Under the pieces are notes generated by a model. It saw nothing but the letters and a program-made list of their open reading frames with translations, ran no database searches and was not told the DNA's origin. A program made the position numbers and the translations under genes. Below are positions 12,177-24,700 of a DNA stretch of 64,000 nucleotides, one piece after another (position 1 is the first letter of the stretch; every line of letters starts with the position of its first letter). The DNA comes from Rhabditoides inermis (taxonomy: Eukaryota; Nematoda; Chromadorea; Rhabditida; Rhabditidae), in assembly GCA_963966185.1 (NCBI GenBank), contig CAWZYM010000301.1, positions 619,001 to 683,000 of the forward strand, read 5' to 3'.

Positions 12177-13967
12177 CTACTGCTCCCTCCTCTTCCATCC
12201 TCCTCCTCCTCCGAACTTCTTCTTCCTCCTCTCGGCTTCGATGCGACGAGTGTTCACTGGGAACTCCACCGGTTGCACCTCAAAATGACAAATATGTAAA
12301 CACTTCACAACACCTAAAATGTTTAGGTTTCATAACAACCATAATAGACGAAATGAATATTAAACCAATTGTTGATTTCTCGACATCACCAAACCTTGAT
12401 AACCACTTCCTACCTTATAGAACTGTGTTCCGGGCAGTCTCTTTCCTCTCTGGCTGGCAGCCCACGGGAGAAGAGCCGGCTGGCGGATGGACAAGCCGCG
12501 AGCCTCGGGGGTCCACGCCCTGAATGCACCATCTCTCTCTCCCCTCCCTCCCTCTCTGCCCACCTCAGTCCGATCTCCCTCGAGTGTCCTGTGACGGCCA
12601 CCCATCCGGCCCCCGAGAGGACCACGTCCCCTGCCGCCTCCATCTCCCTCCTCTTCGTCTCCGGCCGACTACCGCGCAGCTGCCAGTCGCGAGGAGCCAG
12701 AGCGGGGAAACTCGCTCAAAACAAAGCATGCCTTATGTTTATCAAATATCGTGTACCGCTAATAGAGTACAAAGAACAAAACTATTGCAAAAAAATGTGA
12801 ATGCGAATGTTTGCAGAGTACTCACCCATCCTGTGCTCGTCTCCGACGGGGGCGCCCATCACAGGAGACCCACGCCACTTGTCCATGAAAGAGTCAACCT
12901 GCAACACCACAACGTGACACACCATCATAAAACAAGTACATATGCAAACCCGTCTTTCTTATATGATTCACTATCATAGCAACAAATGAAGTCACTCAAC
13001 TCAAGTAACCAACCCGAATCACTTCTCAACACTCACCTCACTGGTCGGCATGACATACAGCGGCAGGTCGGCGGAGGCAAACGTCGTCAGCTGCAATAAT
13101 CACACATCAAACCATCCGCACAAGAGACTACTCACGTAGACCCTCTCGTTGTCGATGCCCTCCTCCCCCTCCACACTCTCTCCTCCCTTGCCGGCCTTGC
13201 CCCGCCTGCCCTCCAGATGAGTCACATCCACACGAGCCACTCCGCCCAGAAGCAGAGAGTCGCCCTGCAAATCGACCAAATCGATTAATCTCTCTCTCTC
13301 TCTCTCTCTCCTCCCCCCCCACCTGTCTGAGGAGGGCCGTCCTGGGTCGGAGCAGCCTCCGCGGCAGCACACGCACCAGTTCATCCAGGGTGAACAGAGA
13401 AGTGATCTGCGACACGCTCACATAAATACATTCATCGAGAAACCATGTTTCATCTCTAGCATATACCGAAAAACATGGACAAATAGAATTTTGCCAATCT
13501 TTGAGAAAAAAGACAATTGTTGGATGTTGGAACATAAACAACCTCACCTGTTCCGGGTTGACGGTTCCCGGCGTGTCGAAGCACCACGTTCCCTTGGCGA
13601 ACACAGCATCGTCCGGACGCCACTTGCCCGCAGGCTCCGCCCCCGCCCTCTCTCGCCCCGCCCCCTCGGCAATGGAGGAGAGAGCGACGGGCTGTCTGTC
13701 ATCCTCGTCGTCCTTGTACGTATTCTGGATGGTTCCAGTGAGAACCGCGTGAGACTCGTCGCCAGTCTCCTGTAGAAGACGCTTCCGAGCGTACCTACAA
13801 GACAAACAAATCGATAAATCGATAATCCCACAATTCGATGAGTCGATACTCACATCTCCTTCTGCTCCCAGGCCTTGTGAGTGAGCAGACGTCTTCTCCT
13901 CAGCTCCAGGCGATAGGGAGTAGGCTTCATCACAGGAAACTTAAGCAGAGAGATCTGAAAGAGGGAT

Positions 13968-14007
<40 letters not shown>

Positions 14008-15187
14008 ACCGTGGTTCCTGGCCAGACCGAAGTGGTGGCCCTCTCGATGAGATCCACAGCCCGCACCTTGCACAGATCAGACTGCAGCAGGGCGTTGAAC
14101 AGAGTGCTGAAAAGAAAAACTGTTCCCTATTCCTTTCCTTTCACACCTCAATCATTCTACTCTCCAACCATTGTCCATTATTGTATCTTCTTTTATCTGA
14201 ATGACTCGAACATGACATAATGACCTGCCTCACATATCCCTCATCCACTTCCCTTCCTCCCCCCCCCCCCTCTCTCTCTCTCTCTCCCTCTTACCTCTTT
14301 CCCGCATTCGTGCATCCCACCAGGTACATATCCGACCGCAGCCCGCTCTTCAGATTCGTCCACTTGAGATGCATCTCCTGCAATCACACACGCATTCACT
14401 CTTCAGTACCCCACAGTTGACCTACCGTAATCAGGTCCTCGATACCGTATCCCGTCTTGGCCGAGACGAGAGCAGTGTGCAGAAGGTGGAACTGGTCGGC
14501 GAATCCCGCCTAAAATATAAAAGTACAAATGAGGTACAAGTGTAGTTATCATCAATCGGGAATCTGTATGAACCAAATGTAGCCTCGCGTACTCACCTCC
14601 CTGACGGCATCCTCGATAGCCGTCTTGAATCTCCTCAGGTAGCCACAGCGGGCGTCCGGCGGCAGCAGATCCACCTTGTTGCCTGCACAACACACACTTC
14701 CACCCACTCACCACGCTATTCAAACACCAACAGAGATTTTCGTTAAAATGATATGTATATCAATATTATACCCCTCTCCACCCACCGACGACGATGACGG
14801 GCTTGTTCCTGCCGATGTAGTTGGGCAGTTGTCTGTGGATGCTCCCCGGCAAGTCTGTCACGTCCACCACAACAATCTCAAAACAAATTGTATTCGAAAA
14901 TATAAGTTTCCAAAAACTTCGATAGGGTAAACATCCACTGTCAGTTAATCCATCCTTCTTCTAAACCAGTTCAGCTCTATTCAAAACATCAGTTCAGTAA
15001 GAGAATAAATGTGGCCTAGTTTCTCGCATACAAAAACGCATTCCGGACCATGAGGCTAACATTGTTGCAAAGCACAGTTCTAGAACATACTGACCACGAG
15101 CGCCTCCTCCTTCATTCTCAGTCTCTTCATCATGGCGGCATAGTCGACAGGACACACGTTCACGTTGAGCTGCAACGGGTGGGTCAC

Positions 15188-15221
<34 letters not shown>

Positions 15222-17838
15222 TGGCTGTACCCACCAAGAAGTTGTGTTGTTTGACGAGATGGCACCGTCTGCACAGCACATTTCCCTCCCCTCCCTCCTT
15301 TCTCCTCGCCCGTTTCTCCACTCGCTCCAGTTTCTCCAAAGGAAGGAAACCGGGAAGGGAAGGATCCTGCAAGTATACGTATCAACAACAACCCATTAGG
15401 GGCGGCGCGCAGCGGCGCCCGTTTGTTTTGAGCTGTGACGCGCGCAACACGCCACTCCCAAGGCACACACGATTTCTCTATTCTAATACAATATACTTAA
15501 TTAGTGTGCGTTATTTGTTAGAATATCACTTTGTAAGACCTATGAGTATGATTCGTGAAACCAATATCGGTTGCGGCATCCAAAAACCGCCCTCTCTTGC
15601 TCTCTCCCGCTTTGCCACTAAACGTGTTTACGACGGCGGCGGCGGCGGCGACGACGGTGTGCATCACGTAAGCTCCGCCCACTGCACTTTGCGCTCATTG
15701 GTCGCTCGGCTCTCTTGCGTGCGCACTCTGATTGGCTGAGCGCATGCCCCGCCCTTCGTTCACCCACTCTCGTGTCGGCTCGCCGTCCAGGCCACCGCCC
15801 CAGTTTTGGCGCGAAAACTGTGGGGGGAGGGGAGTGTGCGGAGCGGAGTGAGTGGGTAAGAGAGAGAGACGCGAAATAGCGCGTGTCAATGAGAGACTGG
15901 CATTGGCAGGCGCACGAGCGATTCGACAAAGCAGTGCGTTTCCATATTCAGGATACGTTTTCTAAAGTTTCGAATATGTATACATAACATGTTCGGCACA
16001 TCAACCTGAAAAACAATTTCTTCGAAATTTGAGAAAAGGACATCCATTCTCTTTCGAAAAGTACACGAGTAAAGAGGAGTGGTTTGTTTTGATCTAATTC
16101 AACAAAAGCACATGCATAAAATCTCTTCGCAGCTGACTAAAATTTCAAAACAAACCTGCTCTTTCTGATCGATGAAAAATATAGTATGCACTATAATCGT
16201 GTCATACATTTTGTTGCAAGTTACTTGTTGGGATTAACAGTATCCTGAATACCTGAACTCAACATGCTAACAAGAAAACAATTAGAGTTTTAAAACATCG
16301 TTCGAAAGAGCAGGTTTGTTTTGAAATTTTAGTCAGCTGCGAAGAGATTTTATGCATGTGCTTTTGTTGAATTAGATCAAAACAAACCACTCCTCTTTAC
16401 TCGTGTACTTTTCGAAAGAGAATTATAAACTCTCAACTCAAAACATCAATTCTAGCATTTCATGCTCTAGATCACAAAAAAAATACTTATTTTTCCATCT
16501 CGAATGCAGAACAGACAATAGTTAGTTTTCTAGCTCATCAAATACGGAACCAAAATCCTATTGTACCTTGCAGTGAAGTGCGGCGCCGCATCCTCCGCAG
16601 CTCTCGTCACTGGCTGCTCTCTCGGGCACCACTGTCCCCACCATTTCCCCCTCCTCCCCCTCTTGAGAAGACGAACCATCCAGGGAAGTGTACTCGTCGT
16701 TCTGAACAAAAAACATCAAACGTCCCCTGCATGTTTACGTTTCACCGAGAATATTATAGCAAGGCAAACACATGCAATAGAACGGACCTGAGCGGAACTT
16801 ATAAAAATTCAAGAGGTACTCCGAGTAGTACCGTACTCGATACTCACGGTATCACTCGGTCCTCATAACACGTCCCACATATGTAATCAAGCCTTCTCCA
16901 ACCCCCAAACACACAGCACTCACCTCTCTGAGGCTCTGTCCGGGCAGTTGGAATGAGATGTGCTCGACAGCGTCCGACGAACCGAACACAAGGTGGGCGG
17001 GGCTGAACATAGAGGGTGTCTCTCCCTCCCCTCCCCCCCCCCCCCCTCCACCCACGCAGTCATCTCGTCGTCTGGCAGGTCCGCCGTCGTTCCCGCCACG
17101 TACTCGTCCACGAACTCGTCTCCCTGCACGTAGAATCCGCGGTCGCAGCCATCCAACGCCTCCGCACTCTATAATGTGATATGATCAGTAATATTGATCA
17201 GATTATGTTCTAATGTCCACCCACCTTTTCTCCCTTCTTGTCCACAGACACATCATCGATGGCAGAGACGGGCACGGAAATACCTGAACCAACAATCTCT
17301 TCGTGCACAAATGAAGTATGGACAATATCAGACAAGTCGTTTCGAGAACATGACTGACCCTTGAGGGGGAACTCGAGTCTCTGTCTGTTCTGCTTGTCTC
17401 TCTTCTCGCTCTGCTCCTCCCTGTTCCTTCCACTCTCCTCCTCCTCCCTCGCACGACGAGCCAACACGCCAGAGTAGCCAGAGTCACTCCTACAACAACA
17501 CGCAATATGCAACCATTGTTTATGTGAAGTTGCGATATACTGACTGTATGATCCTCTCGGCTGCGATGGACTGTACTGCATACTCGCTGCCTCCCCCTTC
17601 CACTCCCGCAGCCTGCGCACGCTCGAACTCCGCCAGACGACGCTGGATCTCGGACACCTGGAAACACATATGGTCAGGTTTCACATGATATTAACTGTCA
17701 ATGTCATTGGGTTTCACCGTTGAAACAAAACGTCTTGTCCTCACACACCTGCTTTCCGCGGCTCACTCCGACTTTGCTTTGTTGCACAGCGCGCAGAACG
17801 GCGCGAGACGACGAGAAGCGACAGATGGACGGCCACAT
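12177..17838 (-). CDS. NOA1: NOA1 / YqeH-family mitochondrial GTPase
   Basis: NOA1 is a circularly permuted GTPase that supports mitochondrial ribosome assembly. The start at 17838 opens MWPSICRFSSSRAVLRAVQQ, an Arg/Ser-rich presequence typical of mitochondrial import. After a low-complexity region comes a four-cysteine treble-clef zinc module, CGGCGAALHC (about 16580) plus LCRRCHLVKQHN (about 15250). The GTPase motifs appear in permuted order: IVVVDVTDLPGS, then NKVDLL (G4), SAKTGYG (G5), GCTNAGKS (G1, across an intron at 14297/14107), a GTT (G2) and DTPGT (G3, about 13560). The C-terminal exon is basic and Gly-rich, ending at TAG 12177-12179. One intron (16565 to 15368) carries a 378-bp fold-back element. 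The gene starts six bases after the PIGP stop, implying a shared transcript. Product call is strong; some middle exon borders are approximate. Confidence 0.88.
13288..13320. repeat. (CT)n and C run in NOA1 intron
   Basis: Eleven CT units followed by a run of C, filling the intron between the exon starting GDSLLLGG and the one ending TALLRQ. Confidence 0.8.
13969..14003. repeat. (CT)n microsatellite in NOA1 intron
   Basis: About sixteen CT units in a roughly 50-base intron; on the sense strand this is (GA)n close to the donor. Confidence 0.85.
15190..15219. repeat. (GA)n microsatellite in NOA1 intron
   Basis: Fourteen or fifteen pure GA units. On the sense strand it is a (CT)n tract downstream of the donor after KQHNFL. 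Confidence 0.9.
16046..16423. mobile_element. Fold-back MITE with 120-bp perfect arms
   Basis: The segment 16046-16165 is the exact reverse complement of 16304-16423 over all 120 bases, with a 138-base central loop. There is no coding capacity. It lies in the 1.2-kb NOA1 intron. The inner end of each arm carries ACAAACCTGCTCTTTC, and the arm contains CAACAAAAGCACATGCAT; both are shared with the second element at 52569-52808. I do not see a clear target-site duplication. The absence of any mismatch between arms suggests recent insertion or gene conversion. Confidence 0.9.
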
Positions 17839-17844
17839 GGCAGA

Positions 17845-17976
17845 TCAGTCGGCCCTCCTCACTCGGGTAGACCTCCTCAGGGTGGGCAGCTTACTCTTCT
17901 CCGGCTTGGCAGGTGCGATCACGCTAGATCCACCCACTGAAACACATCATCTCTCACCTTCTCTCTCTCTCTCTCC

Positions 17977-18023
<47 letters not shown>

Positions 18024-18673
18024 TCTCGTCTCCACCCACACTTCTCCTCCAACTCCTTCAGTGCGTGCTCGCTCGGCCGGCCCTCGAATCCCTCGCGCTC
18101 TCCGAAGTCGTTCTCCACCACCTTCCAGTGATCAGTTACCAATAATCAATCGATACGGCTGCAGCTACCTGTACGTGGTCGAATATTCCGTGGAACCGGA
18201 CGAGGTTGGCTGCGTATACGAGGGTGACGAATGCGGTGACTGCGATGGGGAAGAAAAGGGGCACGGCGACTGCCCAGTACTTGGAAGGCACGTATGAGAT
18301 ACCTACAAAAGATTAGTAAGTACATAAAAGAGTTCAATAGGAATTCCACCACAAGAATCCATGTAAAATATGTCATGTAACCAAAAACATTCTCAAACAC
18401 CTATCACCCACCGATGCTCTCCAGAACAGGCGTGGGAACGAGGGCCCAGACGAGATAGGCGATGAGGAGGCAGATGGAAGAGATGTACAGGGCTGCAGGA
18501 AACTCAGTCATAGACACTATTCCAGACAACACACTGATTACACCATTCCTCTTAATGATGGTATACTTTCTCGCAGAATGTTCGACCACCACGAACGTAC
18601 CGAATCCGTAGATGCCTCTGGCTGGCTGGGGCGACGGTGAGTGGACAATCTCAGGACTGGCGCCCGCTACCAT
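17845..18673 (-). CDS. PIGP: PIG-P, GPI-GlcNAc transferase subunit P
   Basis: PIG-P is a two-helix subunit of the complex in the ER membrane that transfers GlcNAc to phosphatidylinositol, the first step of GPI-anchor synthesis. The start at 18673 gives MVAGASPEIVHSPSPQPARG, then IYGFG, matching the family's conserved SPSP...IYGF opening. Two membrane segments follow in separate exons: ALYISSICLLIAYLVWALVP (about 18500-18420) and the KYWAVAVPLFFPIAVTAFVT helix (about 18280-18200). The later exons are hydrophilic, with NDFGEREGFEGRP and a basic tail ending RRSTRVRRAD and TGA at 17845-17847. The loop between the helices is the family's VP-x-S/W-K-YW type. Length and topology fit an intact gene. 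The NOA1 start codon follows after six bases. Confidence 0.88.
17953..18028. repeat. CT-rich microsatellite in PIGP intron
   Basis: Interrupted CT repeats occupy most of the last PIGP intron. The sense strand is purine-rich. Confidence 0.85.
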
Positions 18674-19127
18674 ACAACCTAAGAGATACGGTATACGGTT
18701 ATTATAGTACATGCTATTCACACAAGCTAGATAATCACAGTGGACACAAACCACTAATATTTTTCGAAACAAAAAAGGTATGAAAAATAAATATTTATTA
18801 TAAAATCTACGAATGACTCTAAAACGGATACAAAGTTTGCAAGGGCGTACAAGACAAATATGAATAGAAACTTGAGCAAAGTAATCAAATATATCGCAAG
18901 AAATTCCCCTTTTTCTCATTACACCGCCATAAAGTGAGGTGACCAGACCAGAACAGACGGCAGACAAACACGAGGGTAAAACTGGAAAGTGAAACAAGGC
19001 TTATGAGAAGACATACTATCACAAGAGAAAACACCACATATCAATGCCTATAATATAAATCCGCACTCAAACTGACAAAAGTACACTATTTCAAAACTTC
19101 AGGGAGTGCCGTAACCATACCGTACTC
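18674..19127. other. WASHC1-PIGP intergenic region
   Basis: About 450 bases between the WASHC1 stop and the PIGP start, both on the minus strand. A long minus-strand open stretch (up to 18997) continues into the PIGP first exon but carries no recognised sequence. A PIGP promoter or trans-splice site may lie here. Confidence 0.4.
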
Positions 19128-20276
19128 TCAATTCCACTCATCGTCGCTCGCATGACCCGCAGATGATCCATTCTGTGCGGGTGGCGGCGGAGGGATCAGC
19201 TCGCTAAGACGGCCCAATGCTCCGCCCCTCGAAGACCCGCCCACTTCCGACTTACCCGAGATGACTGAAGCAAACAGTGAACCCAAAAAGTAAACAAAAC
19301 AATCGACTGACACTTTCTTCTGGCATCTAGTGCCTTTGATAGGGCCGACATGAGATCCCCTCCTCCTCCTGTGGCTGCTCCACTCGAAGACGGGGCCGAC
19401 TTGCCACCAAGGGCAGACTCGTCGCGAGATTCCTTTACACACAAGTAAACATCTCCCTCCCTCTTTGGTACTATTTCTCTTCCCCATCTCCTCCCTCACC
19501 TTCTTCTTCTCCACTCCCCTCCTCTCCTCGGCCGATTTCAGACGCGCCTTCCCCGCACCGCCAGCATTCCTCAACAATCACCGTAACAAATACGCATAGC
19601 AAAATTCTTTAACACAATAACTTACAAAATGATACTATTAAAGACTAAATCTTACCGAATGGCCTCCATGAGATTGGCCCTTCCACCATCAGCTCCCCCT
19701 CCCTGTGGTGACATGGGAGTAGGCGAGAGGGCGAGGGGCGGGGGCGGAGGAGGCGGGGCTGGCGGACTGCAAGAGGAGGGATGAGAGAGGGAGTGAGAAG
19801 GGGGAGACGCACCTCATCGGAGGCGGCGGCGGAGGAGGAGGAGGAGGTGGCGCCGTATGGGAGATTTTAGGAATGGCGGGTGTGGGCAGAGACAGCATGG
19901 GAGTGACGGGCGGGGGCGGAGGAGGCGGGGCAGCGGGAGCAGCGAGTGGAGCAGCCGGCGGAACAGCCTGCTCCTTCTCCATCGGTGGAGGAGGGGGCGG
20001 AGCAGACACACTCCCTCCTCCTCCCATCTCTATTGTCAGATCCGGCAGCAGCATATGTGCCAGCATCGTCGAATCCATCACCTGACGAAATTGCAAATAA
20101 CGTAATCTCACCACCTGCAACATACCCTGTCATTGAACGACACATCCTCTGCGATTCCAGGTAGATCAGGCAGAATCGACGGTAGATCAATGTCCAACTC
20201 GTCTCCCAGTTCCATGGAAGGACGGTAGGCGAGAGGGTCGTCTGTCGACAGAGGACGAGCACCTGATACAACGAGG

Positions 20277-20316
<40 letters not shown>

Positions 20317-21453
20317 CCACAACAACCCACCAATAGCCGCGTCGTCCTCCTCCGTCTCCTCCTCTCCCTTTCGGTGATCCATGAGCGGGCGACGCTTGCG
20401 CTTCTCCTTCTCAATCTGTGAGACAAGGGTGAAGGAGTGAGCACCAGGGAAAGGGCCAATCCACCCACCAGTCCCGGATATGCGAGTTCCTCGGAGTCGT
20501 GGAAGAATAGCTCGGCCACCGAAGAAACAGAACTCGAAAGCTCACGACCTAATCATAATCATTATTGAAATTACATACGAAACTCGTATTGCCAAATTCC
20601 GCTAGGTTTGGTCATACGGCCATCCAATATAGTCAGAGAATCTTACCATAAATAATAGATGAACGAAAAACTCACCCTTCTTCTTCTCGATTCGCTTGCT
20701 GGCAAGTGCACTAGGTGCGTAGAAGTGCTTCCTGGACAATAATAGATAACCAATCAATACCACGGTGCACTCACCTCTCCTCCAGCTCCCTCTTCACATC
20801 CCTCTCCCTGTGTTCTCTCACTGCCAGGGCTGGCGGCTCGTCGCGCGGACTCCGCGGAGTCACACCCACACACCCAGTGAACACACCTGCACAATCGATT
20901 GATAATTAATCAATAACAATCGAATCAGTACACACTCACCCTCTCTGGGCTCATACTCGTGGCAGGGATAGCGCGACGGCGCGAGCAGAGTCACCGCAGT
21001 CTTGGACTAAAGGCAACAGGTGAACAACGTAAACGGACAGACAAACAACCCACATTGCGCACGTGCTGCACCTTGTTGTGCAGCTGGTCAGCTCTGTCTT
21101 CGACGGCGGATGCGCGGGAGGAGAGGGCGGAGAGACGAGACTCCAGACGATCGAACACACTCGATGACACCTAGACAATACACATCCAACAATAAACATG
21201 ATCGATCAGATTCATTCAGATATTTCCAACGTCTAACGTTCCCGAACGTATTCGCAATGAGCAACGTACTACATAACCGCGAGCGGCGTGGACGCAAGAA
21301 CACCTATTCTCTCTTTCATTTCCGTAGATCAGTACAGAGTTGTCGATTGAACAAGACCGTGCCCACCTGCATGAACCTCTGTGCGGCGTCGATCATCGCG
21401 TGTACCGCCTCCTCTTGTTCCAGGTCCGGCGGCACAGTATTCACCGTATACAT
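19128..21453 (-). CDS. WASHC1: WASH complex subunit 1
   Basis: WASH activates the Arp2/3 complex on endosomes to drive branched actin and retromer sorting. The start at 21453 opens MYTVNTVPPDLEQEEAVHAM, matching the WASH N-terminus. Then come a coiled-coil exon (VFDRLESRLSALSSRASAVE), SSVSSVAELFFHDSEEL, and the diagnostic LPSILPDLPGIAEDVSF (about 20170). A proline-rich region follows (19800-20080, with runs of eight or more Pro). The C-terminal VCA region has a WH2-like NLMEAIRNAGGAGKARLKS, a second helix LMSALSKALDARRK, ISGKS, and an acidic end DDEWN before TGA at 19128-19130. All the landmarks are in order and the gene looks intact. The exact splice joining RRK to ISGK could not be settled by phase. 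It follows PGGT1B by about 340 bases on the same strand. Confidence 0.93.
20277..20330. repeat. (AAC)n microsatellite in WASHC1 intron
   Basis: About sixteen AAC units with one interruption make up almost the whole intron between the EEDDAAIG exon and the ARPLSTDD exon. Confidence 0.92.
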
Positions 21454-21795
21454 CTACGAAACCGTACGCATACCATATTGTTTTCCATCTTCTTCAAGTA
21501 TAACAATCGACTCAAACGATTTCTTCTTCACACACTCCATACACAACAATCAATCAAACAATATAATTTATATATCATCGCAATAAATAAATACAATAAA
21601 AGCACGCGGAGCAACAATTCTATAAAAAAACATAACTGAAATCAATAAATCGATACACTCAAACAAGAAAGCTACAAACACGGACTGGGCTCCAGCAAAG
21701 AAAAGAAGAGAGAGGGGATGACTCAGTGAAATAAATCAATCGTAATCACGGCTATCGTCCAGAGCACAATCATCGCGGCACATAAACAATCCACA

Positions 21796-24700
21796 TCACA
21801 ATGCTTCAGTGACGCAGCCACACCTTCCGGCACTGCGTCGGATGCGCTCGTAGGCGCGACGCGAGACGTTGATGGGTGCGTAGATGGGTGAGAGACGCGG
21901 CTCGCGGAGCAGCGACAGAGCAGCGATCGAGAAGTACGTGTGCAGCGCGTCTACATAAACACACCTTATCACAACAACACACAAACCAGAGTAAAGCACA
22001 AACTACGACTTCTACCCACCCGGATAGGCTCCCGGCTCGGCGAGCTTGCAGAATCCTCCCATGAATGGGTGCTGCGTGGACATGAGGAAGGAGCGGAGAG
22101 GGTCCTGTCCACACAGAGGGTGCGCGTTCAGCATCTAAACACACAATCACCATGCACATAAGCTATACGATAACCATTCGCTGTCCCCTCCCCCTGCCCA
22201 CCTCTAGCGTGGCGCCGATCCAGAACGCGTAGCAGCTGTCGTCGGGTTTGTTGGCGCGGCCGTGGAAGCCGCTGTCCTGCTTCATCAACGCCCACCGAAC
22301 CAGCCTGTCAAGTGGCATCAGTCTCTCCCCTCCCTCCCTCCCCCCTCACCTCCGGATGTCCTTTGTGGAGAGGACCGACTCGTCCCACAGCCGATCCGCC
22401 AGTGCCAGGGCAGCCACCGCGCAGTACGTAGAACCGCCTCAAACGTTCATTGTTGAAACCCATAACAAACACCCAAATGAAAACCAGTACTCCAACACCA
22501 ATCGTTTCTCCTCTCTCCCCCCACCATGGCTCTCGTCTCCGGGTCCCTGTCCGATGCCTCCGTCGTAGTTGACACTGCGGCGGATGAACTGCGACAGGCG
22601 GTCCCACGCGATAGCAGACTGCAATGCACCCAACACATACACCCACCCACTGTCAAGGACAGACAGCCCCACCTGGTCTCCGAGGATGTGGCACACGGCG
22701 ACGGCGCAGAACACGAAGCGCATGTCAGACTCGCTGCCCGCGCCCTGCGAGTAGAAGCTGCAACCAGACACGTCACACTCCGCACCCTCCAGTCCCGCCC
22801 CTCACCTGCCGTCCTCCTTCTGGGCTAGCGAGATGGCGTTGAGGGTGGCCTCCCTGTCTACTCGCGAGAGGTCATCTCCAAGGATGGACAGCGAGAGGAG
22901 GGCAGAGTATGTCTGCGCCAGGTTAGCGCTCTCGTACCTGTAATAAGTTATAAAACTCTTCGTTGGCAAAATACACAACATGCAAAACATGCAACAATTC
23001 CTACTACGCCAATTTCCACATCATTGATACCATCACATATACGCATCGCCAAAATATCAGACCACATCATGCTAACACATCAATACGAAGAGCGAAGACT
23101 CTACAATTTCGAGCAACACGTCCAGTGCATTCACTCCACAGCACAACACGTCACCCGTACTCACTTGACATGCTGTCTCTGCCCCGGCTGGCCCTCCTCC
23201 GTCTGCACACTGCAGCTGAACGAGCCGCGGAAGCCGCACGCCTCAGGGGGACATCCTGAAACACACCACATCATAGCCTATCACATACCACAACCCCCAC
23301 CCCAATTCTATCGACAAGCACAATTGCACAACTCCGACTATTGCATAAACTTCATTCAACTTCAACAACGTACACAACAATGTAACAACGAGAGATCGGC
23401 TACACCAAAATAAAATAAGAACGAAAACACAACACAACATCCACACACTCCAAATCTACTTGTCGCACACGCTCATGGTCCACATCTTGTGCGCGATGCT
23501 CGACAGGGGCAGGTCTGCCAGGTCATGCTCCGTCTGCTCCTGCTCCAGCTCCTCCCTCGGAGTCCTCCTTCTCCTCTCCAGACGCACCTCCTTCTCCTCG
23601 CCCATCCACTCGTCGTCGTCGGGGTCCAGGTCGCACTCCTCCAGCTCCACTCCCTCTTGTTCCACCTCGCCCCTCCACCCCGCGCCCTCTCCCCTCTCGC
23701 TCTCCTCGACCGCCGTGTTCCTCTCCTGCCTGCTCCTCTCCTCCCCCCACCGCATCACATCGTACCACAGCGACCCGTCGTCCATCATGCGCACCACGCA
23801 GTCCACCTCCTCCTCCACCCTCGCCACTCCCACCGCGCGCGTCTCGCGGGGCAGACTGCTCCTCCACCGCTCCTCTCCCTCCCTGCTCCACACTCCTCCA
23901 CACATCCTCTCCCTGTCCGTCGGCTGCTGCTGCCTCCTCCACGGACCGACCGACGACACGAATCCACTGTGGTGTACGAAGAGAGCCCAGTGTGCGCTCT
24001 CTGCCACCACGTGACTCAGCCCATACACAGCCACTGCACATCCGCCGTCGAGTGTGGCGGGCGGGCCCATTCTGACCACATCGACTGCAGTCATTCCATG
24101 GGGGAGGGACAGGACTGGAACTCCGGGCTGGCGCACATCCAGCAGCACCGCGTCCCTGTCCGTCACGGCGAGGCAGTAGCGCCCGTCGCCCACCCTCTCC
24201 ACGCAGTGCAGCCTCGGAGGGGGCAGGGTGCTCGTGTCTGGGATGGGGCGGGGCTCGAGTGCGTGTCGAGAGTCCCTCCGCTCCGCGCGCCACACCACAC
24301 TCGACTCGGCACTGCGCACATCGAGCAGGGACACGGCGCACTCGTCCCCTCCGGCAGACCACAGCACCCGCGGGTGGTCCGTCCACGACACGTACTGCAA
24401 CACCAACGTCACGCCGTCCTCCCTCTTCACTTCTCGCACTCACCTCTACTCTCTCCACATTCTTCACAGATCCCATCCTGCCGATCTGTCCTGTCCACAC
24501 TCTGCCATTGGCGTCGGCGACAGCCACCTCGTCCATGTCTCCATTCCAGTTCCATCCACACACGGCTCCGTCCAGCACCTTCACCTCCCGCTCCTCCCCT
24601 CCCTCCCGCCAGTACAGACCCCTCCTCGTCCGTCGCCACAGCCCCCCACTCCACACCAGCTCGTCGCTCGCCTCGACCGTCTGCTCCACCTGCGCCCTCT

